Shown here: one piece after another, positions 1 to 63,762 of the stretch
Layout: the number at the start of each line of letters is the position of its first letter
Numbering within the stretch: position 1 is the first letter of the stretch
Assembly: GCA_025267735.1 (NCBI GenBank)
Contig: CM046309.1
Span: 35,377,202-35,441,201 of the forward strand
Direction: 5' to 3'
Length of the DNA stretch: 64,000 nt
DNA from: Mactra quadrangularis
Taxonomy: Eukaryota; Mollusca; Bivalvia; Venerida; Mactridae
Notes under the pieces: generated by a model
Seen by the model: the letters and a program-made list of their open reading frames with translations, nothing else
The model's database searches: none
What the model was told of the DNA's origin: nothing
Made by a program: the position numbers and the translations under genes

Positions 1-46
1 TTTATATTAATATCAACATATGTTAAGTCAATGATTATAATGTATA

Positions 47-175
47 CATTAGTTGCCCTATAAAGACCACTGTTGCTATAGCAAAATTATCTGCTTTTAG
101 GTCCAAATGCACTATTTGAGAAAAAGGTCCCTATATCCCTTTATTGAGACCATTCATGCGATGATTCTTATAATT
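47..175 (+). repeat. dispersed 'ctataaagaccac' repeat, copy 1
   Basis: 'ccctataaagaccactgttg', 'taggtccaaatgcac' and 'aaaaggtccctata' recur in the same order at 55573-55745, more weakly at 26426-26585, and inverted at 2195-2350. Confidence 0.55.
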
Positions 176-1169
176 TAAATCTAACTTAACTATTTTCATT
201 ATTTTTAAAATTTAAAGTCTACAAAAAAATAAGAATAATTCGGTCTCCTGGGCAACATGTCTTCAAAATTTTAAAATTATAAGAGAGTGGTTTAAAACCT
301 TTGAATGGAAATTTTAGCACACAACTCCAGAAAAAATTTAAGTCAGAAATTGGATGCACAAGTATTTTAATGTTATGGTTTTAGAGTTGAGCTTATTTTC
401 TAGTTAGAAGACAAAACTTCAAGTTATATAGCCACAAAGTAAGTAAATTACAAAGTAGATACATTTTCGAGGTTGGTAAGGCAATTGTTATTATCATCTA
501 GAAGCAATGAAATATGTTCCAAAGAGACATAACTGCTATTAAACTCTTGAACATTGTAGAACAACCTGTTTCCTTGTAAAAAACATCATAAGTCAACAAT
601 CAAAATACTACTGTATAATGAACATAAACATAACCATATAATTTTGACCCATTTAAGGACAATGTATGAACATATACAAGTATAATAAAACATGAAACCT
701 AACATTCCATTACAAGATCCAGATTATCAACCTGATGAGTCATACTGTACTCACAGAGACAGAGAGAGATATCTACAGTGAATCAACCATCTACTATAAT
801 CAATATTCCAATACATCACCCACCATACATTCTCATGTATTATTACATCTCACTTCTTAGTAACTATACATCAATATTTTTTTGCTCCTGTGCTTACTTA
901 CAGTATATAAAGCAATATTTGATGATATCTTTTTGACAGAAGAATCACTCCAGAAATCTAAATTGAGACAAATGTAATTTTATACATTCTGTGAACTCAT
1001 TTTCAACACCAATTGTTTGAAATTTATTTACTACAATTTCTGAAACAAGCACAATCAATGCATTTCTGAAACCAACTCACTAACAGCGCAAACTTTGCTT
1101 TCAATGGATTTACAGAGCATAAAGTTACAAGACAAAGTCAAGCCTTTAAGATTACGTCCACTTTTTTAA

Positions 1170-1491
1170 GCAAGTAAATCTGTGAGCTAATGCTCACTAG
1201 TGATACCCCCGCAGTAAGAAATATGACTATCATAATGTAACTTTCATTTAACGAAATCTAAAAATATGCGACAAACAGGAAGTAGATGAGCAAGGAGCAT
1301 GAAATCCCTTTACACCACATGGGACTATGGGATGAAGCAATATGCAAAGTATTGGGCTGCTGCATGTTATAGTTGCTGAGAAAACTGCAACGGAAATTTT
1401 GTAACGGACGGACTCACGCACGCACAAACACACGCACGCACGGACAAGGGTAAAACAGTATACCCCCCTCTTCTTCGAAGCGGGGGTATAA
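1170..1491 (+). mobile_element. hairpin-ended non-autonomous element, copy 1
   Basis: Shares about 270 bp at high identity with 19804-20080, from 'gtgagctaatgctcactagt' to 'gggggtataat'. It starts near 'gtgatacccccgc', has a (CGCA/CGGA)n microsatellite core at about 1405-1446, and ends in a 'tatacccccc...gcgggggtata' stem-loop. Copy 1 carries about 45 extra bases after the first 'cccccgca'. No coding capacity. Class uncertain (MITE or Helentron-derived). Confidence 0.75.
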
Positions 1492-1843
1492 TTAGATTTT
1501 TTGTGATTTATTTACACTTTTCATGGAAGGGTATCACTTGCCGCAGCCTGGAATGGACTGCAGAACCTCAAGATTAGAAATGCTGCACCTTACCAATGCA
1601 CCACAAGCCCATACAGTTCTGAGACAACATTAATGCCTAGTTCACACGGAACCTGTGTATGTACTGTCAAGAATGCCCTGATTTGGACACTGGGCATGTG
1701 TCTGAGGTGGAGATACAGTGACTTCCAGTTTGGCCTCTGGATTTTCTTCTGAGAGTTCATCCCAGTCCACCAGCTACAAATTACCATGACACACCGGACA
1801 CACATTTGGACATGTGAACTAGGTACAACAAGTATATACTTAC

Positions 1844-52053
<50,210 letters not shown>

Positions 52054-54706
52054 TCCTTAATTATCATCACAATATCACCTTAAAACACATCATAAACAAT
52101 GATGAAAATAATAGTCTATTAACCACATGTAAAATTCACCACCCAGCTGATTTCATAGTTATATCTCTGTTTGTTAAAGTCGTTTTCATCAAAAATGGAA
52201 GAGTTAACAATACACAAGAAAGTAAATTGAATACATTTCATAAACTGGTTGATTCCGATATTTCTATATTCAGTTTCCAATCAAGTGAAACCTTAACAAT
52301 ACAAATAGTAAATATAACAAGTATTTTAAAGTGCATGAAAAAATCACTTTTTTGTTGATACCAGTATTTTCGTGCTAAGTATTCAACAGAAATTTTCCTT
52401 CCCTATATGTCTTTAACAACAATAGTATGAATTACAGAACACAAAAAAGTACATTGAAAAAAATATATTTCACCAACAAGAGCTAATCCTGACAATTCCA
52501 CAGAAGTCTATGACCTTTCAGAACATGCCACCAAGAACAATAATAGACACAATGTTAGTCTAGTAATTAAAGTTGACTGGTACCAGAGGACTTCACTTAT
52601 CAGTTAACAGAAATATCTGGAGTCCATCTGTTAAAATAAATCCTATAAATAGTTAATACACCACAACTAACTGATAATATCAAGTTCAGCTTTGATCCAA
52701 TAACAATTTTCTCTGTCATCATCTCCTCATCCGAAACAATTAACACAATCATTACAGAAATATAGAAAATATTGTATCACTGAAGTATTGAAGCACTGAA
52801 GCACACCTTATATAGAATAAAAACATCCACTAAGCTTCATAACACCTCATAACAAATACTTTAACGGCATTATATCATTAATTTTCTGTTTTCAGTTGAA
52901 AAGAGGTAGAAGAAATCAATACTTTGTCTACTTACATGAAAGAACACCATGCACTGTAACAACATTCTATTGACAACTATAGTTTTTCTTTCATCGTTAT
53001 ATAAGGCTTGATTAACATACAGGTGAGAGACTCTTAGATTCCTGTTCATGCTATATAAGCTCCCATTGTACATAAATCATTAGATCACATGTGTTATGTG
53101 ACATCAGTTATATAAGCTGTACACAGCGCAGACATGCATGCCATTTCTGTATGACCTCATATATAGAGTTACATAAACATTTTCTTAATGCCCTGAATTT
53201 AGTTGTGATTTTCTTCTGAGAAAATAGAACAAATTATGAAGTCTAGCAATATGATTTGTTCTTATTTTAACTAAAATCAGACATCAGAAATTGGCACCAT
53301 CTACAATAAATTGGGTCATTTGCCAATCAGAAGAGGTGCCAACAGCCTTCAAACTGAAACTGGTTTTTGGTTATAATTGATCATGGGCTCATCACAATAT
53401 GTACCTCAACATATGTCTCTTAAGCATGAAAATGTGAACATGAAAATCATGTTGAGTGCAGCGCCTGAAAGAGCCTAAACAATAACATTAAATCATTTAA
53501 TTCACAAAGCAAGTGACAAGATACTAAGCAATACAACACAAACATTATGATTCAATTAACAAGCTGTTTCATACCTCAAGCTTAAAATCATAAATACTCT
53601 TTTAAAATTATACCACCAATGTCCAATGTTCCAGAACTTGATTATTGATCATTTAAATGCATAAACAGCACAACAGAACAACTTTAACTAACAAAAACAA
53701 CACAACAGAAATGGTAAGGCTAACAATTAAGTCATGATGGAGTATAACTACAACAATAGCCAGATCAAAGACATACCTTTAAGACATAAAATAAATGAGA
53801 ACATTGCATGTCAACAAGTAATTTCTAGAAATAATAAGATAACTAACAGAACCAGGTAGCTGTAGGCTTTACTGAATACATTAACCATGACATTGTAAAC
53901 AAACAACAACTAGGAAATATGGCAACACTTGACAAACACCATATTGTTTTAATAACACATTTGGATGCAGGTTTGGAACTACTAATTGCTCATTACGAAC
54001 AAAACAGTCAGTCAACCCAATGTAATCAACTGATGTTTCTTTAGAGTTCAGTGACATGTTAATTATTGACCTTTCAAAATAGTTCGAATCATTGCATGTC
54101 ATTGGTCAATATATTCAAGAATTCAAGAGGCAGCTTCATTAATTCTATGATAAATGTTTTCTATCAGCTCATGGTCTTATTTTCTGATTCACCTCATAAT
54201 TATAAACCATTACTGCACAGTAGGCTAAACTGCAAAAGCTTTTGTCTCAGTATGCAAAGGGCCTGCCCAATCTGCATATTCATGAAGCCAAAATTGCATG
54301 ATACGTCATTAGCTTAACTTAGCGTATTGAACTAAATATTCCTGGAATAGACAATAACCTTCTCAATGGCAAAAAAGTTCATTAAAAAGCTTCAATAGAT
54401 TAACAATGAAGACCGATGGTATGACTATTGAATGGATGCAATTTATTTAATTATTAAAATTGGAAAACTTCATAGAGGTTAGAGTTCAAGACAAAGAGCC
54501 TTGAATCCTATTCAAAAAGCAAAATACAACACTAATAATAAGCCAACTTTTAACCACAAGCATGTTTAATACACTGAATACAAAATTCATGCCAAAGTGT
54601 GAGGTAAGAAAATCGGATACAATGTGTTTGAGAACATGTGGTTGACTTGTGGTACACTTGTAACCACAACAATATTTTCTGTATTTTTCATCCATATACA
54701 ATATAC

Positions 54707-54782
54707 TGATGGATCAGCGCAAAATAGTCTACCACCCTTCATTATTTACATGTAGTTAGACTTGTTTAGTACAGACTCATTC
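54707..54782. mobile_element. 75-bp foldback element, copy 3 (decayed)
   Basis: 'ggatcagcgcaaaatagtct' and 'tacatgtagttagacttg' match copies 1 and 2; the right terminal repeat is eroded. Confidence 0.5.
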
Positions 54783-55572
54783 ATTGAATTCCAGTTTTTA
54801 TGATTTATTGAAATACTTTAGTTATACACAAGTATCTATTCATCTTTTATTGCCAAGAACCACAACACAAAATATTTACCCTGCTTGTAAGTGCAAACAA
54901 GATTATAAATCATGTTTCTGAGACTTATTTCTGCAAGCAGATTTCTGCTAGCACCAGTAATGAATACCTGAGGAGACTAAAAATAACAGTATAGACAGAG
55001 ACTAACAATATTATAACACTTGAGGGACTGTATGGACTCTTCTTTAACATTATTTATGATGGCTTTCTATTTTACCATTATTACTATGGACAACATTTTA
55101 TGTATGGGCAATTATATTTCCCCAATTCTCTCCATCATAAGGACAAGCTGGACTCCAACAGTAACATCAATCATTGAAAACAATATCAGGATTGTCTTAT
55201 CTAAAAACACTATCACCAGTAAGGACAGATTTCAAATCATCAGTTTGGCTGCCAACCACTGTTAAATTCAGAAAACCAACATAGGCAAATAACCTAAATA
55301 CCACAGCAAAGGACAACAATAATACCATAACATAACACTCTTAAAATCACAGTCTAAGTAAGAATCTTGGCTGTATTAAGTCACCATAACAAATAGTGTT
55401 TAGCTCTTGGCACAGACATGCTAGTTTTAATCAAATTAAAGTTAAATAGCAATGACCTACTAACTTAAACAGCTTCAGGTAAAAACAAGAAACAAAAGAA
55501 ATAGATTTTACATTATTACTGACAGAACCTGATAGTAATTAACAACAACATAAAAATTCTACTATCACAATC

Positions 55573-55745
55573 AACAATAAGTACAGTAAATTCCCCCTAT
55601 AAAGACCACCTATGTTTTTGTACAATCGTGTGATTTTTTACCAAGTCTCAAATGCTTAATTTGTGAAGAAATAGGTCCCTATAGTATATAACAACCATTC
55701 TCTTGCTAAGACCATTGACTTCAATGGAACTTAATAATGTAAATA
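55573..55745 (+). repeat. dispersed 'ctataaagaccac' repeat, copy
   Basis: 'ccccctataaagaccaccta', 'ataggtccctatagta' and 'ctaagaccattgacttcaat' match copies 1 and 2195-2350. Confidence 0.55.
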
Positions 55746-57664
55746 GTAAATACATAAAGCCAGTATCAAAATGTTGTGCAACACCAGTAATGATACTTGA
55801 TAGTAAATGTTGTATATCGATTCACACCTATATGATGATTACAACACATGTGTATACAAGTAAAGGTGATATATAATCTATATATTTGACTGTGCCTCAC
55901 TGTACCTCACTCAGAGAATAGGTGAACATTATCAATATGAGAAACTTCAAGCCTTACTTATCTATATACCATCAAATATATTTAAAACATTAAAACTTGG
56001 AACAGTAAGCAATACAGTTAAATCTCATGTGAAAACAACATCTAGATAGATAGAGAGAGCAATGACTTTAATAAAATATTAAACAGACAATAATAAGGTT
56101 AATTGCTTACTGATCTCAATAATGAGGTGATTTCAGAAAATAAATTATAAATAAGAGACCCAGAATCAAACCAAAAGATGATCTTTTAATAGTTAACTAC
56201 TGCATAAGTTAATGCTTGCAGCTAATTTCAAATGATTCTAACTCTATCCAAGGTCTCTAGTAGACTCTACATTGTAGGGTGTCCGATAGCTCCTGGTGAC
56301 CTATATTTGGGTTCCTGAAACTTGTTACTGCTAGTAAACATTTGGTTTGGGCAAGTGAAATATATTAAGTAATAGTACTAATACAAAACATTCTGATTTG
56401 GGATTTTGACTTACAAGCAAATCAATCAACAGAATATTAAGTATTATAGAACGCAGGAACATCATACACATATACAGAAATCATACTTGTACCATCGGTT
56501 CATTTAATATTATATTCTTAGATAAGTAGATGGAATCTCACAGTGTATGGATTGATAAAAGTATGAAATCTAAAGATATGAAACTTTCTTATTTATATTT
56601 AATGAGTTTTACAAGAGTTGTATGAGGTTCAATGATGTAAAATAATCAACAAATATTTATCTTAGCATCACCAATAGATAAGGGGGAACATTTCCTGAAA
56701 GTCTGAGACTCTCGTAATAATCTCAGGCTGTTTTAAGGTTAATTCATGGAGCAGTATAATAATAACAGGGGAGAATAATTTAAAGTACTTGTATATACAG
56801 CTGTTTAAACATATAATTATAAGGCATCTTAAGGTCAGAAGCTCAAAGTTCTCACTTTCCAAGTTCAAGCAAAGTAAACCATACTTTTATACTTAATGTA
56901 ATTGGCATGGCATTATGTGAACATGATCCACAGCAGGTTTCAGCATACATGTATATCCAAACTTTGATTACCCTTAGGTAGCACCAAAACCAATGATAGC
57001 AAGCTTCAAGGACAAGTTTCAATGTCATCCATCCTCAATTCCACCATTAGACTAAGTTATTATGTATATTGTTATTGTTTAAGGTCACTATCTTGAGTAT
57101 TACTTGCACTCCAAGTTTCTACTCCAAATGAACTATACTACAGTGCATGCCATAGCTCCAAGTTTGCAAATTGAAATCATTATTTACAGTTTACATCATG
57201 AAGCTTCTCCCTTGACCTCTTTATCACAACTTGTTCACAACATAAGTATGAATCCAGAGATAATATAGATACATAGACACCAGTCCTAGTTGTAGCATAC
57301 CAAACATTGTTTTATCCCTAATTAAAATCATAGACAATAAATTTACAATTGAGACCTCTCACTTCTACTGTCTTCATTTTGTACATGGATACATTTGCAT
57401 TATTCATACCAGGATGATTATATACTACAGATGTGATGGTGCTATGCAAGAACATAAATATTTACATACCGGTATATCCAAAATACCCATTTATAATCTT
57501 TTTTTCAAATGGTTCCCAAGAAATGTACATTATTCCACATTCAACTTTTATTTGTTCCTAATATTATGTACCATATTGAATCTAAAATCTTGAGAAATCA
57601 AACATTAATTATTTAGTCCCAACAATAAATGATATTCACAATTAATTCCTGCCAGATTAGTCAC

Positions 57665-57785
57665 TAATCACCTAAGCCCAATACCGGAAGCTCAGAACTA
57701 GTTAAAAAGATTTAGGCTTGTGAAAAAATCTTATTTCAATCACATAGTCAGGCTAGTTGACAATTTTGCCCTTCACTTTATTACA
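57665..57785 (+). repeat. dispersed 'cccaaagcccagg' repeat
   Basis: Third copy: 'ctcagaactagtt', 'gatttaggcttg', 'caggctagttgacaattttg'. Confidence 0.45.
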
Positions 57786-59489
57786 TATTAAATCAGGCTA
57801 GTGCTTGAACATAGTTCAGGTGGTGACTACATTTTAGCACAAAATGAATGAATAAAGCAACAAAAAAACAAACCTTTACCTTTTAACTCCATCATGATGC
57901 ATGATACACAATACAACACTATAATTTCACATCATAATATATCAACAGTTATATTCCTAATCATTATTTCCAGGAAAATTACTTAATATCCAAGATAATA
58001 ATCAACATTTCTACACAGCAACACTTCCACAACAAGTTTAAAACAAATTATCAAGAAGAACTTTCTACAATGCATAATCAAGTAATCAAACAACAGTACA
58101 TAACACTCTGTCAAAAATTCTGAAATTCATGTAATTCACTAAGTAAAGAATTTATGATTTTTTTTAAAACTAGCAGTATTCTGAACTTGGTTAGTTACCA
58201 AGTATCTGTCTATAATCTCTGAGTGTTTCACAACACATGCTATACATAACATGGTAGACAACACAGTCAGTATTATACAACATAAGGTTATAATATACAT
58301 TCATATACTAGGTATCAACTATGTATCAATGTCTGAGAGGGATGGAATCACTGATTGTAATCTTAACATTGTAATTATATATCAGTCTGATCATGTGATA
58401 ATAGGCAGTCATAGTGAATATTTTAGAGCCGAGTAACAGGAAGGTGTACCCTGCCCTCTTTCTCACCTCCCTGCCCTTTTATTGATCCTTCCTATGCAGT
58501 AATAGTTTCTTTGAAACATCACCCCTGGCCATTTTATTCTGCCTCCCTGCCCTTTTCTGAGTTCTAGAATAATCATCAGCAGTGATAATGTATGCTTTAC
58601 AGTGAACTAAGTATTTTGTATTTCTAAAGACACAGCTAGCATGAAATGGACTCAATCTGGATTCATTTTCATTCTTATTACATGAACTTCAAAACAAAGT
58701 CACTAACTCAATATTATTTCATAAGTTAACTACCAGCTATTTCTTATCAGAGGCAAACTCTGATATATGCTGATGACCATTGGTGGCATAATCTGCTGAT
58801 AAATGCCAAACCATTACAGATTAGCAGCCCATTACATAGTAATAAGCCCTTTGCAAAACAGTTAGCTTTCAATCTAATTAACATACTTATAGACTCACCT
58901 TAAACATTATGTTGCAACATCTTGTAATTTATTAACTTATAAATTTCATATCATCCAAGCTGAGAAATTTTGAAAGGAATCCTCACAAGTAGAAATTCTC
59001 ACTGCATTGACCTTAACAAAATACACCAAATGTCAAATCAGGTAAAAATGTGCACCTCTCAAATATGAGTCAATGATTTTAATCTCCACACAAACACCAT
59101 TAAAACAATACATCCTATTCATTGGTTCAATAGTTTTTAAAACATCTAAACTTTTACATTTTTTACTGTATTCATTCAAATCCTTTATATTTGACATTTA
59201 AAGTCAGCTTTGAATATCAAATCAGTTAACTATACTGAACCCCCCCCCCTTTCCAGATTCATCCAGCTTAAAAATATCATACAAAATGTAATAGTCCATG
59301 ATTGTATATATGTACATGGTATATCAAATGTCAATGTTTTTGTACAATGAAATCAATGTAACAATCAGTAGAAAGTCAACACTGATACAAAACTATCACA
59401 GTATCACCTCAATCATCCAAATACAAGTATATTATTTTCTATGGTTACAATAGTAATACATGTGGTGAATTTTTCACTTTTCGGGCATT

Positions 59490-59635
59490 TCCCGGAGGCC
59501 AGTCTTCCCACTCACTGTTTCTGGAAAGGCTTAGATATCTTGACATAAGCATTTTAATAACCAGTACTAAGTACAAACAGGTCTGTGTACAGCCCTACCT
59601 GGTACAGCGGTAGGAACAGAATGACTGGCCCTGTA
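59490..59635 (-). mobile_element. SINE body fragment
   Basis: 'ttcccactcactgtttctgg', 'aaaggcttag' and 'acagccctacctggtacagc' resemble the SINE body seen at 29263 and 27003. Degenerate. Confidence 0.45.
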
Positions 59636-59839
59636 TATATACACAATATTTTATTACCAAATTTTATAAACAAAAAGGCCTGGCTTGAAAATCTTGAGAC
59701 AACCCCTTGATTCATTCCAGGTGAGCTAATAACTGACCTAACCATGTGAATATTTATAATCAGTAGAACAATCAAACAATGCTACCATTTCAATTGGCAA
59801 GCTTACCAGATTATTATTTATCTATGGCGATATTTTGTA

Positions 59840-60160
59840 TTATTATACCTCACTGGAATTTCCCTATGCTAAAGCCCTATACCGGAGCGGGTGATATTTT
59901 GTTCGATCACATGGTAATATTACCCGCTATCTAAGGGAGACCACTTATTAACGATTAGTAGCCGTAAATAGCCGCGATCGTGGCGTAGTGGTTAGCATGT
60001 CTGACTTCGAATCCGGAGATCGCGGGTTCGAATCCCGGTCGCGGAAGGGTATATTAGTGATATAATTCAGTTTTTTTATTGTACTGATTGTTTTCTTTAC
60101 TGTGTTGTTATTTGTTGTTCAATAAATATTTACATGTTACGGTTTTGTTCGGTATAATAA
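59840..60160. mobile_element. possible element bounded by a 10-bp inverted repeat
   Basis: 'ttattatacc' (59840-59849) and 'ggtataataa' (60151-60160) are exact inverted repeats enclosing a short stem-loop ('agcgggtgatatt'/'aatattacccgct', 59886-59928, one mismatch) and the tRNA-like unit. A 10-bp match could be chance. Confidence 0.35.
59971..60079 (+). tRNA. tRNA-Arg(TCG)-like sequence with pol III terminator, degenerate
   Basis: 59971-60044 has a perfect A box (TGGCGTAGTGG), an anticodon-arm CTTCGAA loop reading TCG and a perfect B box (GGTTCGAATCC). T7 follows at about 60072-60078. The acceptor pairs 6 of 7 (GCCGCGA/TCGCGGA) and the anticodon and T stems 4 of 5, but the D arm does not pair well. 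It is therefore better seen as a tRNA-derived pseudogene or SINE head than as a working tRNA, though it may be transcribed by pol III. Confidence 0.5.
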
Positions 60161-60163
60161 AAC

Positions 60164-60303
60164 AAATAACACATGGCAGTGAGGGTGACAGTACAGATTA
60201 TCAACCCTTGAAAAATAATATCAACCTCGGCTAGGGCCTCGGTTGATATTATTTTCCTTGGGTTGATAATCTGTACTGTCACCCTCACTGCCATGTGTTA
60301 TTT
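60164..60303. repeat. 140-nt near-perfect hairpin
   Basis: 60164-60207 is the exact reverse complement of 60260-60303 (44 bp). After four mismatches in five positions, pairing resumes for 15 bp (60212-60226 with 60241-60255), leaving a GC-rich loop near 60227-60240. No ORF. Likely a foldback element or long-hairpin RNA source. Confidence 0.9.
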
Positions 60304-62409
60304 ATATACTAACATTTGAAAAAAATCTCAAAAGGCTATTGGTGTCAAATACAACATACATAATGTCAGGTTTACAACACAGTCTATCAATCATAATGTT
60401 AAGATTTTTTTTACCTTTTCTACTGAAGAGTTTGGTATTTTTGTTATATGATCGATAGGTTAACCTCATCATGAATGAATCTGTTTAACAAATTTCATCA
60501 GTATTGAAACAATACATCACTCTATAAAGTCAAGTGTCTGGAACACTGACTGTCCAATAGAGACCCCTTTCACCATAAAACCTGTGGTTCAAACTGGCAT
60601 TGAAGCCAGAATTAATTAAGATCTAAGCCAACTCCATGACATTCCCATAAAAAGGTTGGTGGCAAAGGAGTAAAAGTGCATTGGTGCAGTGTTCAAATGA
60701 CTGAAAATTCTAAATCCTTCATAGGACTGGTAAATGAAATACCAGCGAAACTACTGTACTAGAAATGTAGTGGAGAGTAATAAGTCAGATCTTTAATAAG
60801 ACTGTCATAGTATAATACTATAATGTATGACTAAATATGTCTAAATTATTCAAATTTTAAATGAATCTAAATTTTAAAGTAATACAACGAGAACACAAAA
60901 GGTGTATTTATGTATAGATGAATGAGATTTGAAACAATGATAACATGAATAATTTTCAAGATAATGAAAGTTAATGATATACATAATAGACACTTTACAT
61001 ATCTTCACTTTAAATATAACCACTATACAGTATATTACTCATTGATATGATAGTTGAAGGTTATCAGTATCATATAATTTTACTTTTTGAACTACTAAAC
61101 CATCCTGGTTTGGTTATTTACGGTGCTTTACCCTGGGTTTTCACTATTTTTCCAAGCCATATTAAAGCTGTAACTGTAAGTTTATCTACTCATTGTCCTC
61201 TGAGGGACTTACACCTCAGGAGAAAAGCTTTTGGATACCAGAACTTAGCACATACCTTTGCATTTGCTCACAACTGTCCAACTTGAAGCAGCAGTAGGCA
61301 ATAATACAGGCATGAGAATGGCTGTCAAAATCATTTCATTACTAAAATTCCTCGTAGGTCACAACAAAACATGTGCTCACTGGATATCCTGTCAGAAATA
61401 TTACCTACCAAACTTGACAAGTAGTTCAAAGAAAACTAATCAGTATTTTAAATTATTAAAAGACTGTTAAGAATAAGATAGGTGACTGGATAATACAATG
61501 ATGTATCAGAACAAAAATTCAGATTTAGATGCATTTCCTTTGCTTTCTTAAGTCAGGAAAACTCACTTAATACAGCAAAGTCAGGTTTGACAGTATATCA
61601 AAACAGAAGTCCACATACCTGTTTGAGACATAGTTGTTCAATATCAGCACTAAATAGCTCTCACAGAATCTAATTTCCAGACACACTAAACACCACTATG
61701 AACCACAACAGTATGACCACAAATAAATCCCAAACCCAACATTTGAAAACACTTGACACAAACTTTCTTCAAGCATCATGTCATGTCAATGCATATAAAG
61801 ATTAAAACCTATTGCCTACATTTTATGAATGTAAATTTTCAATAGTAAAAGACTACATTTAGAAAACAAACAAAGATGGCCTCATTAGACATACAGTTGA
61901 TATATAAACCATACAATATATTTTATTATCTTTTTTTGTACCAGATAAGAAGCTCTATAAAATTCCTATCATAAAAATCTACTCTACTTCAGGTTATATT
62001 TCCAATAGTATACTAGAGCAAATAAATAGACCTTATATAGATGTATACAAAATGATCTGAAAATGGACACCAGTTAAAATATGTATATTCTACCTAGACC
62101 CTGTATACCCATATATATTATTTACATACATATTTACAAGCCTGAGTAAGGCCATAGAAAGGTAATTGTTAAAATTCTAATTCCTACCCATCATCCCCAG
62201 CTTGCCCCACCCCCACTTGATACAATTACATTTTAATTCTGAAAATTTTTGCAATGAGTTTTACTCATAAATTCACTTTATAAATAGACAGAATGTCTGA
62301 CAGATAAATGAAGTGTAACAGAGAAAAATATAAATCTCCTAAGACATCTTTACAATTGCAACCTTAAATTTTGTCGAGCACTAGCTCAATCAAATGGTAT
62401 ATACAGTAA

Positions 62410-62515
62410 TTGGAAAAAAATAATCAACTAGCCAGACTATAATATGAAATACGTAATTAGAAGCTCAATCAATTCAACAAGTCCTGGGCTTTGAGCTAGT
62501 GGGTTAAGGCGACGA
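62410..62515 (-). repeat. dispersed 'cccaaagcccagg' repeat, inverted
   Basis: Contains 'caactagccagac' and 'gtcctgggctttgagctagt', the reverse complement of the family ends. Confidence 0.45.
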
Positions 62516-62693
62516 CTGTCTTTTATCTATGAGTACATTGTATTTCACTCATTTTTTATTGCATAATTTTTTAGTGAAGTGACATTTGTTTTCAAAATCC
62601 AGACAAGAATCATACAATATATTTGCCATAGCCTTAAGTCGGTATTTAATTTTTCATTATGAAAAGTTGGCATTTTAAATACTGTGACTGTAT

Positions 62694-62822
62694 GGATAGG
62701 TGCAAAGGCTAGGTGTAAAGGATAGGTGCAAAGGCAAGGTGTAAAGGCTAGGTGTAAAGGCTAGGTGCAAAGGCTAGGTGCAAAGGCAAGGTGCAAAGGC
62801 TAGGTGTAAAATCTAGGGTGTA
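62694..62822 (+). repeat. 13-bp minisatellite 'ggctaggtgcaaa', about ten copies
   Basis: Units vary between 'ggctaggtgcaaa', 'ggctaggtgtaaa' and 'ggcaaggtgcaaa'. Confidence 0.85.
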
Positions 62823-63691
62823 ATACCTCAGGTGGCTACACTGATGGTAATCTATGAATCTGTCAATAAATGTGCAATTAATTGTTGATTATATCTCATT
62901 ATTTGTCCACCTATAATAAATTGGTTTCACTTGAATGTACCCATCAACCCATAAAAAGATATTATCAATGATTTAAATATAACTGCACTTATCAAAACTC
63001 CACAATAGCCTGTCCAAAGTAAGGTTGAGAGAAAGGAGGAGGGGATCAGTCATCACTACTTTGAAGCCCAGCAGAAAAATAGTTATTAAATTGTGTTACA
63101 TATGTCAACAGCTAAACACTGTTTGTTTAAGTTTAGGCCAGTGTCAACATCAATCTAAGAAATTATGGTTTGAAAAGCAGTCGTCTGTAACTGTAAGAGT
63201 CCGAAAAGTTGCCTTTACAATAATTTCTAAAGTTGCTATGTTCAAGATTATTACAAGAAAAAAATCAGGTTGTCCAAGACAACTGCTTATTTGGAAGAAT
63301 GCTGAACTTAATGAATCTTCTAAAATAAGAGCAAATAAACCTAGTAATAAAACAAACTTGAACCTGAAAGATGAGCAATATAATATTGTATACAATGTAT
63401 TTTAATTACAGTGACAGTATGGAGCCTTCACTAGATCTGTATCTAACAATTATACAATAAATGTCAAAAATACCATTATTATTACCAGTATTTATTGAAC
63501 CACAGAGCTAGTGTGTGGGTTATAATACTTATTGTCATTTTTGGTTTTCAAATAAATATCATTATTATATTATGTATATGTCACAGTAACAAAGTTTTTA
63601 TCAACAATTCCAATTCTGTCAAAGATTTAAAAATTAAAAAAGAAATTTTACTGAAATACTTAATAGTAATAGGATAAAAATTAAATACCAA

Positions 63692-63762
63692 TTGCAGGGC
63701 TCAAACCAAAGACTTAGTGCTTGCAAGTTACATGTATTACCAACTATGCTAATAGGGTAGAC
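63692..63762 (-). mobile_element. tRNA-like SINE head remnant
   Basis: The minus strand shows a TAGCATAGTTGG A-box-like and a GGTTTGAGCCC B-box-like string at tRNA spacing. No clear body. Confidence 0.45.

Larger units (their letters stand above)
1..1843 (-). other. intron after exon 1844-2153, continuing left
   Basis: Non-coding. It holds a dispersed-repeat copy at 47-175, an element with a terminal hairpin at 1170-1491, and an exon-like segment at 1594-1773. Exon 1844-2153 needs a phase-2 acceptor carrying more of the MAP7 helix. I see none here, so the next exon is probably outside the window. Confidence 0.6.

Noticed and set aside
59971..60044. A functional tRNA-Arg gene
   Set aside because: The D stem does not form and three other stems carry a mismatch, although pol III boxes are intact; kept as tRNA-like only.
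61047..61286. 79-codon plus-strand ORF
   Set aside because: Protein-like in places but without homology I recognise, splice partners or CpG signal; probably a decayed repeat.
63025..63405. 126-codon plus-strand ORF rich in Lys
   Set aside because: No recognisable domain and no neighbouring exons or promoter; composition fits AT-rich non-coding DNA. A database search could still change this.
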